Assembly: GCF_020179385.1 (NCBI RefSeq)
Contig: NZ_JAIBLJ010000006.1
Location: forward strand, 20,433 to 84,432
Reading direction: 5' to 3'
Source: Alkalihalobacillus sp. YIM B00296
GTDB taxonomy: Bacteria > Bacillota > Bacilli > Bacillales > Fictibacillaceae
Length of the DNA: 64,000 bases
Under the pieces are notes generated by a model that was not told where the DNA came from, searched no databases, and saw nothing but the letters and a program-made list of their open reading frames with translations. This document shows positions 8,478 to 16,834 of the stretch, piece by piece. The position numbers and the translations under genes were made by a program. The stretch's first letter is position 1. The number at the start of each line of letters is the position of its first letter.

Positions 8478-9830
8478 ATGGAACAAGAACTGAACAACGA
8501 ATTCAAGCATGTGTTCGAAGCTTTGAAAAAAGAAGATATCGATCTTTTCAGGGAAAATTTCTTGGAGATGCACCCTTATGATCAAACCCGGTTGTTCTCA
8601 GAGTTGGAAGAAGAAGAAAGGATGCGTCTTTATAGCTATCTTTCACCTGAAGAAATGGCTGATATATTTGAAAAAATAGAGATTGAAGATACAAAAGGCT
8701 ATCTGTTTGAAATGGAGCCCTTTTATGCTGCAAAAATGCTTGGGGACATGTACGCCGATGACGCGGTAGACGTATTGAATGATCTGGAGGCTGAACAGTT
8801 AGCAAGCTACCTGACGATCATGGATGATGAAGCGGCTCAGGAAATCAAAGAGCTCTTACATTATGAAGAAAAAACGGCTGGTAGTATCATGACAACGGAG
8901 TTCGTAGCCATCCGAGCCAACCAGACGGTGACACAGGCAATGCAAATTCTTAGAAAAGAAGCTCCCGATGCTGAAACGATTTACTATGTGTTCGTAGTCG
9001 ATGAAAATAAAAAGCTGGTCGGGGTCATCTCCTTAAGGGACTTGATCATCGCTGAAGAAGACACATTAGTGACCGAGGTAATGAATGAACGTGTGGTAGC
9101 GATTTCTGTAGGAGAGGACCAGGAGGAAGCGGCACGGATGATGAAAGATTATGACTTTCTCGCATTGCCAGTTGTCGATTTTCAAAATCATCTTCTGGGG
9201 ATCATCACAGTCGATGATATTGTCGATGTCATCGATGAAGAAGCTTCGGAAGACTATTCAAAATTAGCTGCCGTTTCAGATATGGATTCTGCTGACCGGA
9301 GTCCGATCCAGGCAGCCAAAAGACGATTGCCTTGGCTTATCATATTATTGTTTCTCGGTATGATAACCGCAAGCCTGATCGGACAATTTGAGCAAACGTT
9401 GAATCAGGTTGCCATTTTAGCCGTATTCATCCCGCTGATTGCTGGGATGGCTGGGAATACAGGCACCCAAGCTTTAGCAGTCGCGGTAAGAGGGATTGCG
9501 ACAGGGGATACAGATAAGCAAGACGTCCGGAGCCTGGTATTAAGAGAAGCGGGGACAGGTGTGATTACCGGAACGTCTTGTGGATTGATCATCATGATCA
9601 TCGTATATTTATGGAAGGATTCGATCTATTTAGGGTTGCTCGTGGGTGCATCGATCTTGATGACTTTGATCGTTGCCACTCTCGCCGGAGCTCTGATTCC
9701 TCTCCTTATGCACAAAATGAAAATCGACCCTGCAGTAGCATCTGGACCATTCATTACAACAATCAACGATATCATCAGTGTTCTAATCTATTTTGGCCTG
9801 GCGACGGCATTCATCAACTATTTTACGTAA
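8478..9830 (+). CDS. mgtE: Magnesium transporter MgtE
   Basis: A Mg2+-gated channel in the cytoplasmic membrane. The cytosolic N domain (helical repeats, about residues 1-130, rich in acidic residues), two CBS domains (about 130-255) and the C-terminal five-helix membrane domain (about 280-450) are in the usual order. The pore signature PLIAGMAGNTGTQALAVAVRG is near residues 317-337. The 450-residue length is standard. The ATG at 8478 follows GAGAGGGGAGAAGGAC. The antiporter gene begins 17 bases downstream, so the two are probably co-transcribed. Confidence 0.95.
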   Translation: MEQELNNEFKHVFEALKKEDIDLFRENFLEMHPYDQTRLFSELEEEERMRLYSYLSPEEMADIFEKIEIEDTKGYLFEMEPFYAAKMLGDMYADDAVDVLNDLEAEQLASYLTIMDDEAAQEIKELLHYEEKTAGSIMTTEFVAIRANQTVTQAMQILRKEAPDAETIYYVFVVDENKKLVGVISLRDLIIAEEDTLVTEVMNERVVAISVGEDQEEAARMMKDYDFLALPVVDFQNHLLGIITVDDIVDVIDEEASEDYSKLAAVSDMDSADRSPIQAAKRRLPWLIILLFLGMITASLIGQFEQTLNQVAILAVFIPLIAGMAGNTGTQALAVAVRGIATGDTDKQDVRSLVLREAGTGVITGTSCGLIIMIIVYLWKDSIYLGLLVGASILMTLIVATLAGALIPLLMHKMKIDPAVASGPFITTINDIISVLIYFGLATAFINYFT

Positions 9831-9847
9831 ACGAACAGGAGGAAAGT

Positions 9848-11686
9848 ATGGAAGAGCATGTATCATTCACATCCTTAATCGTCGTTATTTTAACCGCTTT
9901 TCTCACACCGATCTTATTGAAGAAATTAAGACTGTCGATCATTCCTGTGGTGGTTGCTGAAATCATCGCTGGTCTGATCATCGGAAAGACAGGTTTCGAT
10001 TTGGTGCAGCTCGATGATTGGATCACCATCCTCGCAAGCCTTGGATTTATATTTCTTATGTTCTTAAGTGGTTTGGAAATTGATTTCAGCGTATTTTCAA
10101 ATAATAAAAACCGGATGACCTTACCATCAGGGAAATTGGAACCGAACCGTTTTCTCGTTTCAGCCATCGTGTTCGTCTTCATTCTGATCCTGTCGTTTGT
10201 ATTGTCATGGCTGCTCGTTTTTTTCGGCTTTACAAACAATGCTTATTTTATGTGTCTCGTCATCTCGACTATATCTCTTGGTGTTGTCGTCCCGACATTG
10301 AAAGAAACCGGGATCATGAAATCAGGAATCGGCCAGATCATCCTGATTGTCACAGTCATTGCGGATCTTGTGACGATGATCCTATTGGCGGTATTCGTTT
10401 CTATATATGAAGGCGGCGGAAACATGTGGCTGTTGCTCTTGCTATTCTGTGCGGGAATCCTTCTCTATTTCATCGGCAAGTTCTTTAAACAGAGCTCCTT
10501 TTTTGAAACCTTGTCGACTGGGACTGTACAGATTGGAATGAGAGCGGTATTCGCGTTGATCATCCTTTTGGTCGGGTTATCTGAACAAGTCGGAGCAGAA
10601 AGTATTCTCGGCGCTTTCCTTGCCGGAGTTCTAGTATCCTTGTTAGCACCTAACCGGGAGATGGTAAGACAATTGGATTCATTCGGATATGGGTTCTTGA
10701 TCCCGATCTTTTTCGTAATGGTCGGGGTAGAGCTCGATCTATGGGCTTTATTCAGTGACCCAAGGATCGTCATTCTGATCCCATTATTGTTTATTGCCTT
10801 ATTGATTTCCAAGCTGGTTCCTGTACTGTATTTGAAAAAATGGTATGACTGGAATACGATCATCGGTTCTGGATTCCTGCTGACAGCGACTCTGTCTCTA
10901 GTGGTCGCTGCGGCGAAGATCGGGGAACGTATCGGGGTCATTGATAACCAAATGTCATCAGCACTGATCCTGCTTGCTGTCATCACCTGTATAGTTACGC
11001 CAATCGTATTCAAAAAGGTATTCCCTTTAAACCTGGTTGCTTCCAAAACAAAAAAGGTGAACGTCGTTGGAGCGAACCAATTAACATTAAGACTGCCATT
11101 GGAACTTGATCCGAATCTGTTCAACACGACTCTATACCATACGAAACAAGAAAAGCTTGAGGAAGGGATCGGGACTAATTTTGAAGTAAATGAAGTGGAT
11201 GATTATGAAATAGAAAGATTGCTGCAAGACGATGTATTCAATACAGATGTGCTGGTCGTAACGACTGGTAACGATTCGATCAATTCCAAAATCGCATCCT
11301 ATGCAAAAGAAACTGGGATCGAGCGCGTCATAACGAGGATTGAATCATCGAAGATAAGTACGAAACTGAAAGAAAAAGACATTGAAGTGTTCTCATCACT
11401 ATTATCAGCTAAGACCATTCTAAGATCGATGATTGAAACACCTGATGTCGCGAAACTAATCATCGGTCAAGAAAACCGGTTATACCAAGTGAACGTCCAA
11501 AACAACAAATATGTCGGAACGATGCTCCGGAACTTCCCATTCATGGGAAATGCGATCATCATCCGGATTTTTAGGGGGAATGAATCCATTGTCCCTCACG
11601 GAGATACAGAGCTTCAACTGCATGATCATCTGATTGTGACAGGAAGCAAAGAAAGCATACAAGAATTAAGAAATGCATTATCGTAA
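9848..11686 (+). CDS. yjbQ: CPA2/KefB-type monovalent cation:proton antiporter with TrkA domains
   Basis: A membrane antiporter for K+ or Na+ against protons. About 12 hydrophobic segments fill residues 1-390, including the GLIIGKTGFDLV and FLSGLEIDF blocks typical of Kef/CPA2 proteins and EQVGAESILGAFLAGVLVS. The C-terminal part carries a TrkA-N/RCK-like domain (about 415-530) and a TrkA-C domain (about 535-612). The length of 612 residues agrees with B. subtilis YjbQ. The ATG at 9848 is chosen because ACAGGAGGAAAGT precedes it; longer in-frame extensions overlap mgtE. A terminator follows at 11703. Confidence 0.9.
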   Translation: MEEHVSFTSLIVVILTAFLTPILLKKLRLSIIPVVVAEIIAGLIIGKTGFDLVQLDDWITILASLGFIFLMFLSGLEIDFSVFSNNKNRMTLPSGKLEPNRFLVSAIVFVFILILSFVLSWLLVFFGFTNNAYFMCLVISTISLGVVVPTLKETGIMKSGIGQIILIVTVIADLVTMILLAVFVSIYEGGGNMWLLLLLFCAGILLYFIGKFFKQSSFFETLSTGTVQIGMRAVFALIILLVGLSEQVGAESILGAFLAGVLVSLLAPNREMVRQLDSFGYGFLIPIFFVMVGVELDLWALFSDPRIVILIPLLFIALLISKLVPVLYLKKWYDWNTIIGSGFLLTATLSLVVAAAKIGERIGVIDNQMSSALILLAVITCIVTPIVFKKVFPLNLVASKTKKVNVVGANQLTLRLPLELDPNLFNTTLYHTKQEKLEEGIGTNFEVNEVDDYEIERLLQDDVFNTDVLVVTTGNDSINSKIASYAKETGIERVITRIESSKISTKLKEKDIEVFSSLLSAKTILRSMIETPDVAKLIIGQENRLYQVNVQNNKYVGTMLRNFPFMGNAIIIRIFRGNESIVPHGDTELQLHDHLIVTGSKESIQELRNALS

Positions 11687-11702
11687 TCTTAAATTATGAG
11701 AA

Positions 11703-11763
11703 TGTCAGGCACGCCCTAAATGGATCATCACCGGATGACAGGGCGTCCGACACTTTTCTTTTC
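11703..11763 (+). terminator. Terminator after the antiporter gene
   Basis: TGTC-GG-ACGCCCT (from 11703) pairs imperfectly with AGGGCGTCCGACA (11740-11752) and is followed by a T-rich stretch. Confidence 0.75.
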
Positions 11764-11776
11764 TTCGAGTGACTGG

Positions 11777-11803
11777 TATACTCTAATTAGGACTAGGTCA
11801 TAA
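11777..11803 (+). promoter_or_regulatory. fabI promoter -10 and candidate FapR operator
   Basis: TATACT (11777-11782) can serve as a -10 element. Immediately downstream, 11786-11803 reads in reverse complement TTATGACCTAGTCCTAAT. This closely resembles the FapR operator type TTAGTACCTAGTCTTAAT. In B. subtilis fabI is a FapR target, with repression relieved by malonyl-CoA. The -35 element is poor. The call rests on my memory of the consensus. Confidence 0.5.
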
Positions 11804-11845
11804 GAACAAACGTTAATCATGAAAATATGTAAAGGAGGCCCATTC

Positions 11846-12622
11846 ATGAATTTATCATTAGAAAACCGTACATATGTGGTCATGGGAGTAGCCAACAAGA
11901 GGAGTATCGCATGGGGAATCGCACGGTCATTGAGTAATGCTGGAGCACGACTAGTATTCACGTATGCCGGTGAACGTTTTGAAAAGGGAGTACGTGATCT
12001 TGCAGAATCTCTTGACCGTAAGGATTCTCTTGTCATTCCTTGTGATGTAACAGATGACGAACAAATCAAAGGTGCTTTCGCCCGGATCAAGGAAGAAGTC
12101 GGTGTCATCCATGGACTGGCCCATTGTATTGCATTTGCGAATGTTGATGAGTTAAAGGGTGAATACTTGAATACGACGAGAGACGGGTTCCTATTGGCTC
12201 ATAATATCAGTTCCTACTCACTTACAGCTGTAGCGAAGGAAGCGCGCGGACTGATGACCGAAGGCGGGTCGATTTTGACGATGACCTATCTTGGCGGAGA
12301 GCGTGTCGTATCGAACTACAACGTCATGGGCGTTGCCAAAGCTTCACTAGATGCAAGTGTAAAATATCTTGCCAATGACCTTGGCAAAGACGGGATCAGA
12401 GTCAACGCGATTTCCGCAGGACCTATCCGTACCCTTGCTGCTAAAGGAGTAGGTGATTTCAACAGTATATTGAAAGAAATCGAGGAAAGGGCTCCACTGC
12501 GGCGGACAACAACAACAGAAGAAGTCGGCGATACGGCTCTTTACTTGATGAGTGATCTATCCAGAGGGCTGACAGGTGAAATCCTGCATATCGATAGCGG
12601 GTTCCACCTATTAGCTAGATAA
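11846..12622 (+). CDS. fabI: Enoyl-[acyl-carrier-protein] reductase FabI
   Basis: Catalyses the last reduction in each cycle of type II fatty acid elongation, using NAD(P)H. It is a classic divergent SDR: a VVMGVANKRSIAWGIARSL cofactor-binding segment (residues 13-31), a SYSLTAVAKEA region near the middle and the FabI active-site pattern YxxMxxxK as YNVMGVAK, Y158 and K165. The end, GLTGEILHIDSGFHL, is typical. The length of 258 residues matches B. subtilis FabI (YjbW). The ATG at 11846 follows AAAGGAGGCCCATTC. In B. subtilis the spore-coat genes begin right after this gene; here the glycan island does. Confidence 0.95.
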   Translation: MNLSLENRTYVVMGVANKRSIAWGIARSLSNAGARLVFTYAGERFEKGVRDLAESLDRKDSLVIPCDVTDDEQIKGAFARIKEEVGVIHGLAHCIAFANVDELKGEYLNTTRDGFLLAHNISSYSLTAVAKEARGLMTEGGSILTMTYLGGERVVSNYNVMGVAKASLDASVKYLANDLGKDGIRVNAISAGPIRTLAAKGVGDFNSILKEIEERAPLRRTTTTEEVGDTALYLMSDLSRGLTGEILHIDSGFHLLAR

Positions 12623-12630
12623 TTAAGATT

Positions 12631-12737
12631 AAAGGGTTGACCTAAAAGAATAGTGGCAGAAAACCTACCAGACGATGTTTTTTCAAAATGTTGTTTGTAA
12701 CGGAGAGATTCGGGCACTTAAGGATCAACCCTTTTTT
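12631..12737 (+). terminator. Large stem-loop with T run after fabI
   Basis: AAAGGGTTGA (12631-12640) pairs perfectly with TCAACCCTTT (12725-12734), followed by more Ts, and CCT/AGG extends the stem. The enclosed loop is about 84 bases, unusually large for a simple terminator. The rest of the interval to 13050 is AT-rich. It holds a possible -10 TATAAT at 12930-12935 with a weak -35, and no convincing gene. Confidence 0.5.
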
Positions 12738-13050
12738 GATCTAAATGAGAGTAACAGCTTTTCCTTCCTATATAGAATTACCTATCTCACTCATTCCCTT
12801 CCATTTAAGTCCCGCTTCAGGGGATACACCTGTTATGACGTCCCTCTCTATGACTATCTCCTCTACAAATAATAAAGTATACATATGCACAAATAAAATA
12901 AAGTCTAATATCTTAATTCTAAAGTGTGTTATAATTTTTATCTTTTAGGCGGTGAAGGTTGCGAAGGAATCTGTTTCACAAGCTGTTTTTCATTTCAAAA
13001 GAATTCCTGACTCTCTGATAAATTAACTTTTACTGCCAGGAAGGGGAATT

Positions 13051-13770
13051 ATGGTATCAGTCATTACTTGTACGATGAGAGAATCCTGTCTTGAAAATGT
13101 ATTCAGTAATTATGAAAGGCAGCAGTTGGATGAAAAAGAACTGATCATTGTATTGACCAAGAAAGAAATGGACATGGGGAAATGGGAGAAGGAAGCAAAG
13201 AAATATAAAAACGTCTCCGTTTTCCAAGTGACCGATGGTACTTCTTTAGGGAAATGTCTGAACTTCGCTGTAAAGAAAGCAAAATATGATGTAATTGCAA
13301 ACTTTGATGATGATGACTATTACACTTCTGATTACTTGAAGGCATCATTAACTACAATGATGGAAACGAATGCACAGGTCATTGGGAAGACGACAATTTA
13401 CTTATATCTGCCGGAAAGAAAGGTTTTGGCTATATTCAATTCGAATAATGAACATCAATATGTAAACGATCAGGATAGTATAGGTAAACAGTATGTAGGG
13501 GGTGCGACATTAGTATTCAAACGTCATGTATTGAATAAGGTTCTGTTTCGGAATCAGACCCAGGAGGTTGACAGATTATTCTGTAAGGATTGTGTGAGGG
13601 AAGGTTTCCGGGTATACTCTGCTGGCAGAGAGAATTTCGTCTATTTACGTAAAGAAGCCAGTGACACACATACCTGGAAAGTCCAGAACGACATTATCCT
13701 GAATGTTTCTAAGATTGTTGCCTACACGGATGACTTTAAACCCTATATCACTAGAAAAGAGGGGGGATAA
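13051..13770 (+). CDS. Family 2 glycosyltransferase (first of a tandem pair)
   Basis: A GT-A fold glycosyltransferase of 239 residues that probably transfers a nucleotide-activated sugar to a surface glycan or protein in the cytosol. It begins SVITCTMRESC, has the nucleotide-binding strand pattern and carries FDDDDYYTSDYL near residues 88-99, an Asp-rich version of the DxD metal motif. Several cysteines are present in the second half. It is clearly paralogous to the next gene, sharing the start, the DDDDYY box and the Cys pattern FCKDC/FCEDC. The ATG at 13051 follows AGGAAGGGGAATT. The donor sugar cannot be told. Confidence 0.8.
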   Translation: MVSVITCTMRESCLENVFSNYERQQLDEKELIIVLTKKEMDMGKWEKEAKKYKNVSVFQVTDGTSLGKCLNFAVKKAKYDVIANFDDDDYYTSDYLKASLTTMMETNAQVIGKTTIYLYLPERKVLAIFNSNNEHQYVNDQDSIGKQYVGGATLVFKRHVLNKVLFRNQTQEVDRLFCKDCVREGFRVYSAGRENFVYLRKEASDTHTWKVQNDIILNVSKIVAYTDDFKPYITRKEGG

Positions 13771-13774
13771 TTCG

Positions 13775-14497
13775 TTGATCAGCGTTATTACATGTACGAA
13801 TAAAGAGGATTGTTTACCTACCATACTTGAAAACTATAAGAGACAAAAATGGAAGGATAAGGAACTGATTATTGTCTTGAACAAAGATTCACTCAGCCTT
13901 TCAGAATGGAAAAAACAAACAGCTGATGACCCAACTATTAAAGTTTTTCAAATAGACGAGGATACTACACTTGGAGAATGTTTGAATACAGCAGTGGTTG
14001 AAGCCAGATATGAATTCATTGCAAAATTCGATGATGATGATTACTACGCGGAAGATTACTTGACTCGTAGTATGGAAACATTAGAGAAAAGTAAGGCAAG
14101 GGTTGTCGGGAAAACCACCATTTATATGTACTTTGAAGAAGATCGAACATTACATGTTTTCAACCCATACAAATTTGCTAGAGAGGAAGATCGAACGACA
14201 GAAAATCAATTTAATCCAAAGGTATTGATGGGAGGAACTCTTCTGTTCGAAAAGAGTGTAAATGCCATTATACCTTTCCAGGCTTGTAACACAGGTGAAG
14301 ATTCGAAGTTTTGTGAAGACTGTATTGAACATGGTATTCCAATTTACTCAGGTACTAAAGATAATTACATTTACATTCGGAAGTCTATGGATGCTCATAC
14401 CTGGCAGATAGAAAATAAAAAGCTCAAAAAGTTTTGTATACCAATTATTGAAACAGAGGATTTCCGTACGTATGTAAATAATACGAAAGATAATTAA
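13775..14497 (+). CDS. Family 2 glycosyltransferase (second of a tandem pair)
   Basis: Paralogue of the gene just upstream, starting five bases after its stop. I choose the TTG at 13775 because it gives the same N-terminus (ISVITCTNKEDC) and follows a GAGGGGGG ribosome binding site; a longer frame back to 13703 would overlap the first gene. The metal motif reads KFDDDDYYAEDYL. A conserved FCEDC pair and a DAHTWQ segment near the end match the partner (DTHTWK). The two may add successive sugars, or be the result of a simple duplication. A terminator follows at 14506. Confidence 0.8.
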   Translation: MISVITCTNKEDCLPTILENYKRQKWKDKELIIVLNKDSLSLSEWKKQTADDPTIKVFQIDEDTTLGECLNTAVVEARYEFIAKFDDDDYYAEDYLTRSMETLEKSKARVVGKTTIYMYFEEDRTLHVFNPYKFAREEDRTTENQFNPKVLMGGTLLFEKSVNAIIPFQACNTGEDSKFCEDCIEHGIPIYSGTKDNYIYIRKSMDAHTWQIENKKLKKFCIPIIETEDFRTYVNNTKDN

Positions 14498-14505
14498 CTT
14501 TAAGA

Positions 14506-14538
14506 AAAAACCTGATTTGTCAGCCAAATCAGGTTTTT
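14506..14538. terminator. Bidirectional terminator
   Basis: AAAAACCTGATTTG (14506-14519) pairs perfectly with CAAATCAGGTTTTT (14525-14538). It has T runs in both directions and separates the convergent glycosyltransferase and Cys-rich gene. Confidence 0.9.
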
Positions 14539-14556
14539 CTGATCAAGGAATATGAG

Positions 14557-14814
14557 TTAAGTTAGGATCCGGATCGCATCGACTTTACGACAATCGACAA
14601 TGAAAGGATAATCATTATCTAAGAAAGTGGCACAGCAAGTTTTTTTATCAAAGCATGCAAAAGTCAATCCAAAAAACTCTTCTCCATCAATGATTAAGTC
14701 AACTTCTTCGCCGGCACGCAATTTTCTTAATTGATCACAGACACATCCATCGCATTTATCGTCTCTAACTCCAGCAACGTCTTTACATCCGCAATCTTTA
14801 TCAAATAAACTCAT
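14557..14814 (-). CDS. Small cysteine-rich protein, candidate spore coat/exosporium protein
   Basis: An 85-residue protein starting MSLFDKDCGCKDVAG and carrying eight cysteines in CxC, CxxCxC, single C and CC patterns. The DKCDGCVCDQLRKL segment resembles the N-terminal Cys motif of CotY/CotZ/ExsY-type spore coat proteins, but the rest is shorter, so homology is not certain. The ATG at 14814 is preceded by AAAAGGAGGAAAAAA, a near-perfect ribosome binding site; the upstream in-frame extension has none. A sigma-E-like promoter lies just upstream on the same strand. No signal peptide is present, as expected for a coat protein made in the mother cell. Confidence 0.65.
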   Translation of the reverse strand: MSLFDKDCGCKDVAGVRDDKCDGCVCDQLRKLRAGEEVDLIIDGEEFFGLTFACFDKKTCCATFLDNDYPFIVDCRKVDAIRILT

Positions 14815-14836
14815 TTTTTTTCCTCCTTTTAAAAAA

Positions 14837-14862
14837 AGTGTATGCACCCCAAAATGCATATT
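14837..14862 (-). promoter_or_regulatory. Sigma-E-like promoter of the small Cys-rich gene
   Basis: On the minus strand the -10 CATACACT (14844-14837) matches the sporulation sigma-E form CATACAnT. An AATAT element (14862-14858) sits about 13 bases upstream as a possible -35. The spacing is slightly short. Confidence 0.45.
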
Positions 14863-15101
14863 AGAAAGGGTTACTATACTATATTGCAATGGATGTCCTT
14901 TGGAATGGGTCAAGACCTACTACTATCAAAAATGGTTGTTAGCCTTGTCCGCATGTAACTTTTTGTTAATAGGTGTATGATTGTCCATAGCATCTCATCC
15001 TTTGGCTTCATACATATAAGTAACCATCTATGTATTCAGTAGATTTTGAAAAACAATACCTCAACTGAGTCATCTTTAATTCTAATTTGGGATGAGTGAA
15101 T

Positions 15102-16037
15102 ATGAAAAAAAGACTGAAAATTCTATTTATAACTTGTCATATGGAGTCTTATATTGAAAAAAGTACTTACTATTTAGGAGAAGAGCTGAAAAAATTATGC
15201 AATCTGACATATTGGTATAAAGATGGAAAACTACCGGACATTATAAATCAACTGCAACAACCCCCGGATTTTATCTTATTCAACGATCAGAGACCGGATT
15301 ATTGTCCACGAATCCGAAACATCGATAGAGTCCTTATTCCTAAAGGAACACTTGTTCACGATATCCATTATCGTAAAGGTTGGAGAAAGAAGTTCTATCA
15401 GAAAAACAAAATCGAACACTTATTCGTCCAATATCGGTATGCATTCCTAAAATGGTATCCAGAATTTCAAAAGCAGATGATCTGGTTGCCTCATCACGTA
15501 CCAGGTCATATATTCAAAGATTTAAAATTACAAAAGGATATCAATCTATTGATGCTGGGAAGTCTCATTAAAGGTTTTTATCCACTAAGGGTCCATATGT
15601 TCAACCAGCTCTCAAAGAGACCTGACTTCCGTTATTTCCAACACCCAGGTTATCGGAACATCCAATCCCAAAAGGCTATTATTGGTGAAAACTATGCAAA
15701 ATTGATGAACCGTTCTAAAATCTTCCTTACGTGTGATTCAGTATATAAATATCCTCTTTTAAAATACTTTGAATCTCTAGGATGCGGTACGTTACTACTT
15801 GCGCCTGGTTCCAAGGAGCTTCAAGAATTGGGATTCGTAAATGGAGAAACATTTGTTGAAGTGAATGAACAGGATTTCTTAAAGAAAGTGAACTTTTATT
15901 TGAGAAATGAAGGTCTTCGTAATCAAATCATAACGAATGGGAAGAAATTGATTCACCAAAGGCATACCACAGAAATACGCGCCAGGCAACTCCTCAGACA
16001 TATTGAAAGGATCATTAAAAATAAGAAAGGAGGATGA
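15102..16037 (+). CDS. CgeB-like (spore maturation) glycosyltransferase
   Basis: A GT-B type glycosyltransferase of about 311 residues. The N-terminal half is a Rossmann-like acceptor domain (ILFITCHMESY...). The C-terminal half has the glycosyl transferases group 1 pattern seen in CgeB proteins: a NRSKIFLTCDSV segment, YFESLGCGTLLLAPGSKEL and FVNGETFVEV. In B. subtilis cgeB is expressed late in the mother cell and affects the spore outer layer. A GTG at 15096 is an alternative start. The next gene's start nearly touches this stop, so they form one unit. A weak sigma-E-like -10 (CATACATA, 15009-15016) lies upstream. Confidence 0.7.
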   Translation: MKKRLKILFITCHMESYIEKSTYYLGEELKKLCNLTYWYKDGKLPDIINQLQQPPDFILFNDQRPDYCPRIRNIDRVLIPKGTLVHDIHYRKGWRKKFYQKNKIEHLFVQYRYAFLKWYPEFQKQMIWLPHHVPGHIFKDLKLQKDINLLMLGSLIKGFYPLRVHMFNQLSKRPDFRYFQHPGYRNIQSQKAIIGENYAKLMNRSKIFLTCDSVYKYPLLKYFESLGCGTLLLAPGSKELQELGFVNGETFVEVNEQDFLKKVNFYLRNEGLRNQIITNGKKLIHQRHTTEIRARQLLRHIERIIKNKKGG

Positions 16038-16042
16038 ATGAG

Positions 16043-16792
16043 ATGACACCTAAAGTTTCGATTATCATTCCGTTTTATAATTGCAGGTACATTGATAGGG
16101 CTATTGAGAGTGCTTTACATCAAACATACAAAAACTGTGAAGTTGTCGTCGTTGACGATGGGTCAACACAACATGTTGACCGGATCACTCCTTATAAGGG
16201 GGAAATCACTTATATACGCAAACAAAATGGGGGGACCGCAAGTGCATTGAACCAGGGAATTCTTCATGCCACGGGAGATTATTTTTCTTGGTTAAGTTCT
16301 GATGATCTATACCACCCTGAAAAGGTTAAACAGCAACTCCAGTTCATATTGAAGCATGATGCAATAATTTCCTATGGAAATTATCATTTAATAGATGAAA
16401 GGGATCGGACTACGAGTAGTTCTGTTGGAGTCGGATTTACTGATAAGTGGCATTTCTTAAGAAGGATGATCTCGGGTTGTGTAATAAATGGATGTACGGT
16501 CATGGCAAAGATAGACGCCCTCAAAGCAGTTGGACTGTTCGATGAATCATTGTTCTATACGCATGATTATGAACTTTGGTTAAGACTAATCCCGAAATAT
16601 GATTTCCATTATTTCCCCGATGCGTTAGTATTTTACCGGATTCATGGAAATATGGGGTCAAAAATTCATAAAAAAGCCATCGGGTATGAAATTAACACTG
16701 TAAAGAGAAAACACCGTAAACAAATGCGCAAATTGATCAATGTCATTACAAAAGAAAAAAGAATTATGTATAAAAAAGCGAATCAAAGCTGA
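16043..16792 (+). CDS. Family 2 glycosyltransferase
   Basis: A GT-A glycosyltransferase of about 249 residues with the classic start PKVSIIIPFYNC, the VVVDDGST nucleotide-binding motif and a SSDDLYHPEKV metal motif near residue 95. A YTHDYELWLRL segment corresponds to the conserved ED/EW catalytic-base region. It is a close paralogue of the gene at 22777, which shares the odd PFYNC, DDGSTQH and NMGSK phrases. The ATG at 16043 is best placed relative to AAAGGAGG; an ATG at 16034 overlaps that site. It follows the CgeB-like gene directly and ends at a terminator. Confidence 0.8.
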   Translation: MTPKVSIIIPFYNCRYIDRAIESALHQTYKNCEVVVVDDGSTQHVDRITPYKGEITYIRKQNGGTASALNQGILHATGDYFSWLSSDDLYHPEKVKQQLQFILKHDAIISYGNYHLIDERDRTTSSSVGVGFTDKWHFLRRMISGCVINGCTVMAKIDALKAVGLFDESLFYTHDYELWLRLIPKYDFHYFPDALVFYRIHGNMGSKIHKKAIGYEINTVKRKHRKQMRKLINVITKEKRIMYKKANQS

Positions 16793-16834
16793 CTTGAAGA
16801 GACTATTATCTTCATAAAGTCAGCTTTATTTTTT
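16785..16834. terminator. Terminator between convergent glycosyltransferase genes
   Basis: AAAGCTGACTT (16785-16795) pairs perfectly with AAGTCAGCTTT (16817-16827), followed by TATTTTTT. Confidence 0.85.

Noticed and set aside
12675-12872. 65-codon frame after fabI
   Set aside because: Cys/Phe-rich low-complexity translation, overlaps the terminator stem and lacks a ribosome binding site.
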